DNA from: Bacillus sp. E(2018)
GTDB lineage: Bacteria; Bacillota; Bacilli; Bacillales; Fictibacillaceae
Assembly: GCF_005503015.1 (NCBI RefSeq)
Contig: NZ_SCOL01000001.1
Location: forward strand, 2,294,001-2,358,000
DNA length: 64,000 nt
Direction: 5' to 3'
Under the pieces are notes generated by a model. The model was not told where the DNA came from. It did no database searches and saw only the letters and a list, made by a program, of their open reading frames with translations. Positions within the stretch are counted from its first letter, which is position 1, and every line of letters starts with the position of its first letter. This document shows positions 58,736 to 64,000 of this stretch, piece after piece. Both the position numbers and the translations under genes were made by a program.

Positions 58736-59491
58736 GGTTATGATCCTTTTCTTTTTTTCATCTGTTAACAGCCGCCATCTGAAACAATTCTTTGCCACAT
58801 GACCTAAATCATCAAGAAAATGATAATTCGCATATGCCCCAACAATCGCTCCCAACCCTGGGACCATCTGAAGCATCTTTATGAGATCGATATGGTCACG
58901 ATAATCTTGCTGCAGCTCTTGCCAATTCATTTGGTTGATCGATTCAGGAGACTCAGGAAATTCTTGAATGGTCTCCTTCCATGATATCACTCTTTGAAAT
59001 GCTTCTTCTCGCTTGTGAGGATCAGAAAAAGCTAGGCGAAAAACATGAAGAATAAAGATTCTCTCTTTGTAGTCTTTAACATCCAATCCATAAATACTAG
59101 CTGCTTCAAACAAGAACTTCATTTTTATTCCTAACAATAATGGAAGATCTGCAATGCCTAGCAAAATACCCCCAGCACCTGTTCCCGCTCCTTCAATTGC
59201 TGCTGTTTTTTTGTAGAAAGATAGCCGATCTTCAAATTTAAAATCACGCTCACGTAGATCTGCCGTAAACTTAATCGTTTTTTTTGTCGTATATTCAGAA
59301 CCGATCAGAGTCGCTTTGATCATATGTTTCATACTTGATGTCATGACATCGTGCACTTTTTGCGGGATCTTTTCATTGATTTTTGTTTGAAGAGATTTTG
59401 TTGTTTTATTCCAAAGTGAGGGTCGTTTACACATTTCATTTTCCCATTTTTTTAGCTCATCTGTTACTTGTTCTTCATAAGTGTTCATCAT
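58718..59491 (-). CDS. ecsC: EcsC protein
   Basis: A 257-residue EcsC-family protein: the LSFYKKTAAIEGAGTGAGGILLGIADLPLLLGIKMKFLFEAASIYG region, seen in parts (AAIEGAGTGAGGILLGIADL, GIKMKFLFEAASIYGLDV), is the family core, and AFQRVISW and MVPGLGAIVGAYANYHFLDDLG follow. Its role is not defined. In B. subtilis ecsABC are contiguous; here an FAD oxidase gene and a repeat separate ecsC from ecsB, so it is probably transcribed with the oxidase or alone. Confidence 0.9.
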   Translation of the reverse strand: MMNTYEEQVTDELKKWENEMCKRPSLWNKTTKSLQTKINEKIPQKVHDVMTSSMKHMIKATLIGSEYTTKKTIKFTADLRERDFKFEDRLSFYKKTAAIEGAGTGAGGILLGIADLPLLLGIKMKFLFEAASIYGLDVKDYKERIFILHVFRLAFSDPHKREEAFQRVISWKETIQEFPESPESINQMNWQELQQDYRDHIDLIKMLQMVPGLGAIVGAYANYHFLDDLGHVAKNCFRWRLLTDEKKKRIITNKHPQ

Positions 59492-59561
59492 CTACCTCCC
59501 TCCTTCTATACGATTTTTGTTAGTCTTTCGTTTCATTATTCTCGCCCTCACGTTATGAGAT

Positions 59562-60932
59562 TTACACAATCTTATTTGCAGTCGGAATTCCTAGTGGGAA
59601 CCTAAACACATTTTTTGGATCGTATTTAGTTTTCACCTCAATTAAGCGAGGCAGGTTCACAAAGTAACATTGTTCTAACCAGTTCTTAATACAATTATCA
59701 TGAAAATTCACATAAGCTCCATCCGCATAAGGAAGTAGAGAATTCCTTAGACTTTCTACCCATCGTGTATTTATGTCTGCCTCAATTTCATTCTCCCATT
59801 TTGTAATATAAAGCAAACTGAACAATGCTTCTCTATGAACATAAGCTGTTTCAGTAGGTCCTATACAAGCTGCATTACCAGCTAGAGCTTGTAGCTGCAC
59901 TTTGTTCTCAGTACTAGGGGAGTTTGATAGAAATTCTTTCAATTTTTTTATCGCACTGATCGGTAACTGCCTTTTCGCAAACGCACCTGTATTCTTAAAT
60001 GGATGCGCATCAGGATCACCATGGTTTACAGCGTACTCCATCATTCCTGGCATCATTCCTCCAAATATCTTAACAGCGTCGATATATGGTACTTTCTTAA
60101 TTTCAACTTCTTTAGGCGGATAGGCGATCAAAAGTGGCTCCAGCAGCTTTTTTAGTTCTGCCTTGCTACCAAGAAATTCCCCTAATGCACGCAACTCACC
60201 AATGTCTTTTGTTAAGAGATCAATAATGGCTGTCAACTTGACGTCTGTATGAGGAGCCCATTTCTGCCATGCTTCTACGACTTTTTCAAACCCTTTAAAG
60301 TCCCATGTAATTTTAAAGATGGCAACATCATCAACAGGAACGACTTTAAACCGAAAAGATGTAACCACACCAAAGTTCCCACCACCACCGCCTCTAGATG
60401 CCCAAAACAAGTCTTCGTTTATATGTTTGTTAGCTATGATGATATTTCCATTTGCATCGACCATCTCCAGCTCCAGAAGCTGGTCGATCAGCATCCCATA
60501 AGGTCGGGTTAGCATCCCCCATCCACCACCAAGTGTAAGACCGGAAAGACCAACAGAAGGACACGTACCTCCTGGAATCGTGAAACCTTCTTCATATAAT
60601 TTTTCGTATAGTGGAAAAAGTAATGATCCTGCACCGAGTATGGCCGTTTTTGATTTCGGGTCCACTTTCACTTCATTTAACTCACTTATGTCTATTACTA
60701 AACCACCATCTAATGATGAATAAGCTTCATAACTATGCCTTCCTGTGCGAATCCGAAACTTTATCCTCTTCTTTCTTGCCCAACGGATCGCGTTTGAAAC
60801 ATCCTTTGCGGTTTCACAAAAATTGATAATTAAAGGAAATAAGTTAAAACGAGTATTGAACTCTTCTCTTGCTAGATCATAATCAGGACTTCCTGGTGTT
60901 ACAATCCTCCCTGTTAGTCCATAAGTGTTCAT
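59562..60932 (-). CDS. FAD-binding oxidoreductase, berberine bridge enzyme-like
   Basis: A 456-residue oxidase of the FAD_binding_4 plus BBE type. FAD domain: VSNAIRWARKKRIKFRIRTGRHSYEAYS with a His that bonds FAD (near residue 71), and PGGTCPSVGLSGLTLGGGWGM with the Cys that can form the second covalent FAD link (near 131). The C-terminal BBE motif YVNFHDNCIKNWLEQCYFVNLPRL, seen in parts, and KYDPKNVFRFPLGIP follow. Probably oxidises a sugar or alcohol with O2. It is inserted between ecsB and ecsC. The ATG at 60932 follows AAGGGGG. Confidence 0.88.
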   Translation of the reverse strand: MNTYGLTGRIVTPGSPDYDLAREEFNTRFNLFPLIINFCETAKDVSNAIRWARKKRIKFRIRTGRHSYEAYSSLDGGLVIDISELNEVKVDPKSKTAILGAGSLLFPLYEKLYEEGFTIPGGTCPSVGLSGLTLGGGWGMLTRPYGMLIDQLLELEMVDANGNIIIANKHINEDLFWASRGGGGGNFGVVTSFRFKVVPVDDVAIFKITWDFKGFEKVVEAWQKWAPHTDVKLTAIIDLLTKDIGELRALGEFLGSKAELKKLLEPLLIAYPPKEVEIKKVPYIDAVKIFGGMMPGMMEYAVNHGDPDAHPFKNTGAFAKRQLPISAIKKLKEFLSNSPSTENKVQLQALAGNAACIGPTETAYVHREALFSLLYITKWENEIEADINTRWVESLRNSLLPYADGAYVNFHDNCIKNWLEQCYFVNLPRLIEVKTKYDPKNVFRFPLGIPTANKIV

Positions 60933-61000
60933 GATGCCCAGCCCCCTTCCATAAAACTTATAGGCATAAGCTATGAAAGATACCCAAAATCTGTTTCCAA

Positions 61001-61200
61001 ACTTGGAAGTAGTTGATTTCCATTCCAGGCTGCTCGCTTTCCGGGGCAAGCGGTGAGCCACATTCGTACGTTTCACTTGTAAGTGTCTCACCTGTCTAGT
61101 TGCAGTGGCTAGCCCCTCGAGGTCAAAATGTTAAATGGCCCAGTCGGCCTGTCCCGAAGGAGTCTCACACCTTCCACTCCAATCAACTGTCAAAGGAGCA
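61001..61200 (-). repeat. Bacillaceae hairpin repeat (family A) carrying the 3' half of element B
   Basis: Minus-orientation copy of A: GTAGTTGATTTCC, CAGGCTGCTCGCTTTCCGGGG, GCGGTGAGCCAC, GTGTCTCACCTGTC, then GTCCCGAAGGAGTCTCACACC and CACTCCAATCAACT. It is split at 61100 by a partial element B (61104-61138: AGTGGCT, CCCCTCGAGGTCA, TTAAATGG). It fills the 305-nt gap between the FAD oxidase and ecsB. Confidence 0.8.
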
Positions 61201-61203
61201 AGT

Positions 61204-61247
61204 TTTCATAAAAAAAAACTTCCTAGCTAAGAAAGAGCTAGGAAGTC
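61204..61247 (-). terminator. terminator of the ecsAB operon
   Basis: ACTTCCTAGCT/AGCTAGGAAGT (11 bp), containing the ecsB stop codon, then at least eight T on the minus strand. Confidence 0.9.
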
Positions 61248-62455
61248 AACGTAATGTGTTTTTTCGTCATACTAGGCAGTCGTAATATGCTGTATAGAAT
61301 TGCTCCCACAGGCATAAGGATCGCGATCAGCCAGTCCCCTGAAAGTAATCCATAGAATAGGCCATAGAATCCGCCTTGTATGATCAGTAAATATTTCAGC
61401 CAATTTTGAAAGGCTTTTACTCTTGTATCTTGTTTGATCGGATAGATGGTAAATACAACATTCCATCTATATTGTGTGTAAAGTGTGAATAGTTGTAGAG
61501 CAAACATTTGAAAGAACAAGAGCACGACGATCAACTGCCACCATCCTGCTGGAATTAAATAAATGAACAGAAAGCCAATTAAGATCAGACGTACATATAA
61601 GCCTAGGTAATCACCTGAACGTACAAACGTCTTCATGTAAAGAGCGGAAAGTGCATTCTTCTTCTTAAATGAAAAACTGGCTAAGCTATTTAACCACGGT
61701 CGCTTGTGAACGGTCTGCTTTAAAGCCGGGACATCTGTAAAGTAATTTACGAATCGGTAACCTTTCATCTTTAAAGACTGTTCTTCGGCTAATAACATTT
61801 CCCACTGATAGCCATGCTGTTTCTTAAAGATACCGAAAACGAAATTCTTTAAAACATACATGATCGAAAAGATAGCAATCAAGAAGATGTAAGCCTCATT
61901 AAAGAGTAAATAGGCATATACAAAGTTTACAATGAACCTCATGATTTTATAGTTGGTTTGATGACTTTTATAGGGTAATCTTCTTTCCTCCCAAGACACA
62001 TAAATGTTAAATACTTTGGCTGCTATCAAAAAGAATCCAAACGTGACATACATCTTCCATCCATCATGGATAAAGAATTGGACGATTGGCCATAACAGCG
62101 TAAAAATAAATAAGGTTGAAAAAGCTCCCGTAGCTGTCGCAGACGAAATTGCTTTTGAGAAATATTGTTTCATTCCCGATTCTACAGGAAGTAAGAATAC
62201 GAGATCCCCTTCTTTTAACAATGTACGGATTGGACTTTTAGTCAACCAGAATGAAAAGACGATCGTTAAAATTAAGACGGCAGGAAAATTTTCAGGAAGT
62301 GCTTGAAGAAGCTTAGCATAATAAACACTTCCTACCACGATGAGCAAAATTAAGGAAACAATCAGTCCGCTGTTTGCCATTAAACTAAAGTATTTAAGTG
62401 TCTGAGTAACATGTGCATTGCGTCGTTTTGTCCATAATTTTTTTACATCAATCAT
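61238..62455 (-). CDS. ecsB: ABC transporter permease EcsB
   Basis: A 405-residue membrane protein with about ten helices; TKSPIRTLLKEGDLVFLLPVE near 73-93 and YRFVNYFTDVPALKQTVHKRPWL near 222-244 are typical of EcsB. With EcsA it forms a transporter that affects protein secretion, intramembrane proteolysis (RasP) and competence in B. subtilis. Its start overlaps ecsA by 4 nt. Confidence 0.93.
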   Translation of the reverse strand: MIDVKKLWTKRRNAHVTQTLKYFSLMANSGLIVSLILLIVVGSVYYAKLLQALPENFPAVLILTIVFSFWLTKSPIRTLLKEGDLVFLLPVESGMKQYFSKAISSATATGAFSTLFIFTLLWPIVQFFIHDGWKMYVTFGFFLIAAKVFNIYVSWEERRLPYKSHQTNYKIMRFIVNFVYAYLLFNEAYIFLIAIFSIMYVLKNFVFGIFKKQHGYQWEMLLAEEQSLKMKGYRFVNYFTDVPALKQTVHKRPWLNSLASFSFKKKNALSALYMKTFVRSGDYLGLYVRLILIGFLFIYLIPAGWWQLIVVLLFFQMFALQLFTLYTQYRWNVVFTIYPIKQDTRVKAFQNWLKYLLIIQGGFYGLFYGLLSGDWLIAILMPVGAILYSILRLPSMTKKHITLTS

Positions 62456-63195
62456 GTGACTTTACCTCGTGCTACATAAAGATAGATCTCATCCAACGTC
62501 GCATTCTCCAGCCCGCTTCTTACGCGCAATTCCTCCAGCGTTCCGCTTAGAACCATTCTTCCTTCATGCATGATTAAAAAGCGGTCGCAATATCTTTCGG
62601 CTGTAGACAAAATGTGAGTCGACATTAACACGCCAGCGCCGTTATTTCTAAATTTAACCATATATTCTAGAAACGATTGAATACCTAATGGATCCAGACC
62701 AACAAACGGTTCATCCACGATATATAGCTTAGGTTCTACCAATAGTGCACAAAGGATCATTACTTTTTGCTTCATCCCTTTTGAGAATTGACTCGGAAAC
62801 CACTTGATTTTATTATCCATGCGAAACTCTTCAAGTAAGGGGCGTACACGAGTTAAAAAAGTTTGTTCTTCTAGTCCATATGCCATTGCTGTTAACTCTA
62901 GATGTTCCCATAATGTTAGTTCTTCATAGAGAATCGGCATCTCTGGTATGTAAGTAAATTGACTTCGATAATTTTCTGGTTCTTCCCTAAACGTCTGCCC
63001 TTCAATTTTAGAAGTACCTGACATGGGTTCCATTAGACCAAGCACATGCTTGATGGTTGTACTTTTACCGGCACCATTCAAGCCGATCAACCCTACTATC
63101 TCATTTTCTTTCACCGTAAAATCTAAGTGATGAATAACAGGCTGATTAAGAAGATACCCTCCTGTTAAATCCGTAACTTCAAGGATTGGTTTCAT
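62452..63195 (-). CDS. ecsA: ABC transporter ATPase EcsA
   Basis: A 247-residue ATPase, exactly the B. subtilis length from the ATG at 63195 (GAAGGAGG site). Walker A GLNGAGKST near 37-45, signature FSKGMKQKV near 137-145, Walker B LYIVDEPFVGLDP near 156-168 and switch THILS. The substrate is not known. Confidence 0.94.
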   Translation of the reverse strand: MKPILEVTDLTGGYLLNQPVIHHLDFTVKENEIVGLIGLNGAGKSTTIKHVLGLMEPMSGTSKIEGQTFREEPENYRSQFTYIPEMPILYEELTLWEHLELTAMAYGLEEQTFLTRVRPLLEEFRMDNKIKWFPSQFSKGMKQKVMILCALLVEPKLYIVDEPFVGLDPLGIQSFLEYMVKFRNNGAGVLMSTHILSTAERYCDRFLIMHEGRMVLSGTLEELRVRSGLENATLDEIYLYVARGKVT

Positions 63196-63258
63196 ACAAT
63201 ACCTCCTTCTGCAATCCAGCATTTTCATTATTGTTTGCCATTTTTCTCGTTTTACACC

Positions 63259-63795
63259 TTATGAGGCTGGCATCGGTGTTGGAGTTGGCTCTGCATATCC
63301 TTCTTGATATTTCTCATCGATCATCTTTCTGATTTCAACAGGCGTTTTCCCATCAGCAGAAGCACTCATGCTGATCGCAGCGATTTCTAAACAAGTCCCG
63401 CACTTTGTACCATGATCATCCCACACAATTTTCCCATCTTCTTTGTTGTCTGAAACAAAACAATCATAATTGTCTTTATGACCCGCAGAATCTCCACAGC
63501 CACAGTAACAAGGCATGGATTCAAGCAGATCCTTATATTTAGGTACTTCCGCATATATGGCTGCAATCTCATCAGGTTGTTTATCTAAGAAACCTGGTAA
63601 TACATCCATTGAAGCAGTAAGTTCTTGAATATCACCGTTCGGCAAATGATTCTCATGTCCTTCATGAGGCGCTTCTTGTTTAGCGCTTGACTCCTCTTGA
63701 TGATTTTTATGCTCATCTTCTGATTTATTCCCGCACCCTGAGATGAGGAAACTGACACCGAGTGTCATAGTAAAAATAAGTTGTCTTTTCTTCAC
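63259..63795 (-). CDS. PCYCGC motif-containing lipoprotein
   Basis: A 178-residue secreted lipoprotein: signal peptide with lipobox LISGC (Cys-21), then a His/Glu-rich linker with repeated H (DEHKNHQEE, HEGHENH), and the core ESMPCYCGCGDSAGHKDNYDCF plus GTKCGTC; seven Cys in the core suggest metal or disulfide chemistry. The family name comes from the PCYCGC motif; function unknown, and metal binding is the obvious guess. Single gene upstream of ecsA, divergent from whatever starts at the right edge. Confidence 0.88.
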   Translation of the reverse strand: MKKRQLIFTMTLGVSFLISGCGNKSEDEHKNHQEESSAKQEAPHEGHENHLPNGDIQELTASMDVLPGFLDKQPDEIAAIYAEVPKYKDLLESMPCYCGCGDSAGHKDNYDCFVSDNKEDGKIVWDDHGTKCGTCLEIAAISMSASADGKTPVEIRKMIDEKYQEGYAEPTPTPMPAS

Positions 63796-63978
63796 GGAGA
63801 GTCCTCCTTTTTGTCATTCTTTCCTTATAATAGCTCAATTCACGTTTCCTTTACCAATTTTATATGTATAACAAATAAGAGTTCCTGGACAAGATATAAG
63901 AGAAGAAGGTATCCCCCCTTCTTCAGGGAGAAAGATTCAAGGTATTAGATTTTTTCAGATATGCTTTTCTTTAAGGAG

Positions 63979-64000
63979 ATGGTTCTCTTGGACTATTTAG
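63979..64000 (+). CDS. possible start of a rightward gene cut by the window edge
   Basis: AAGGAG at 63973-63978 is followed 9 nt later by TTG-GAC-TAT-TTA (or an in-frame ATG abutting the site). Only a few codons are visible, so nothing can be said of the product. Confidence 0.35.

Noticed and set aside
60933..61091. N-terminal extension of the FAD oxidase
   Set aside because: The extension is translated from repeat A sequence; the ATG at 60932 has its own ribosome binding site and gives the family start.
63899..63925. Terminator-like hairpin near the right edge
   Set aside because: A 7-bp AAGAAGG/CCTTCTT pairing exists but no T-run follows on the plus strand, so I did not call it.
1..64000. 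rRNA or tRNA genes, prophage or complete insertion sequences
   Set aside because: I saw no tRNA cloverleaf, rRNA segment, integrase or transposase in the window.

Overview
The window is chromosomal DNA from a low-to-moderate GC, endospore-former-type Bacillaceae bacterium. Three things point there: Bacillus-like gene order (pbpF-hemE-hemH-hemY next to yhgD/yhgE and hmoB/yhgC; ecsA-ecsB...ecsC; yhfI-lplJ), strong AGGAGG ribosome binding sites with frequent TTG/GTG starts, and CcpA-type cre sites. I cannot fix the genus; a Fictibacillus-like member is a guess. Most genes lie on the minus strand.

Layout. 1-6.1 kb: end of an ABC permease, a DUF421 protein, GlpQ-type phosphodiesterase, HAD phosphatase, a small membrane protein, AzlCD amino-acid exporter and a stand-alone MurG. 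6.5-12.9 kb: a 2-oxoacid dehydrogenase operon (E1 alpha, E1 beta, E2, E3) led by a gene I recognise as phenylalanine dehydrogenase, with a hotdog thioesterase upstream. 13-17.7 kb: HIT protein, an SDR and a thioredoxin-fold protein whose frame is interrupted by a UGA that looks like selenocysteine, a Na+-dependent amino-acid transporter and a nitronate monooxygenase-like protein. 17.7-30.2 kb: the phenylacetate catabolon (paaY-like, paaX, ech, paaJ, paaH, aldehyde dehydrogenase, paaG, paaF, EthD-like, paaDCBA, paaK). 30.8-35.6 kb: lipoate ligase, metallo-beta-lactamase protein and a small redox cluster. 35.7-40.5 kb: a LacI-controlled sugar ABC importer. 40.7-44.4 kb: an orphan GlnQ ATPase and an Opu-type osmoprotectant importer. 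44.6-52.5 kb: YhgE/YhgD with a histidine kinase, then hemY-hemH-hemE. 52.9-63.8 kb: PbpF, HmoB, lipid kinase, PAP2 phosphatase, DUF3243, ferritin-like protein, the ecs locus and a PCYCGC lipoprotein.

How the genes work together. The first half reads as one metabolic island: phenylalanine is deaminated to phenylpyruvate (phenylalanine dehydrogenase), which the neighbouring lipoate-dependent complex could decarboxylate directly to phenylacetyl-CoA. The Paa epoxidase, isomerase and beta-oxidation enzymes would then take this to acetyl-CoA and succinyl-CoA. PaaK would admit free phenylacetate. Perfect cre matches lie upstream of both phenylalanine dehydrogenase and paaK, so glucose repression of both entry points is likely. 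Lipoate ligase is encoded just beyond.

The most unusual observations are: (1) the candidate selenoprotein with a well-placed bacterial SECIS-like hairpin at 13.98-14.02 kb; (2) a structured element with a conserved TGACCTCGAG strand, present as three full copies and one half copy, two of them nested inside another repeat; (3) four intergenic arrays of degenerate units with the same 21-nt period but different core sequences; (4) a long hairpin-forming repeat that in three of four full-length copies lies between a stop codon and its terminator.
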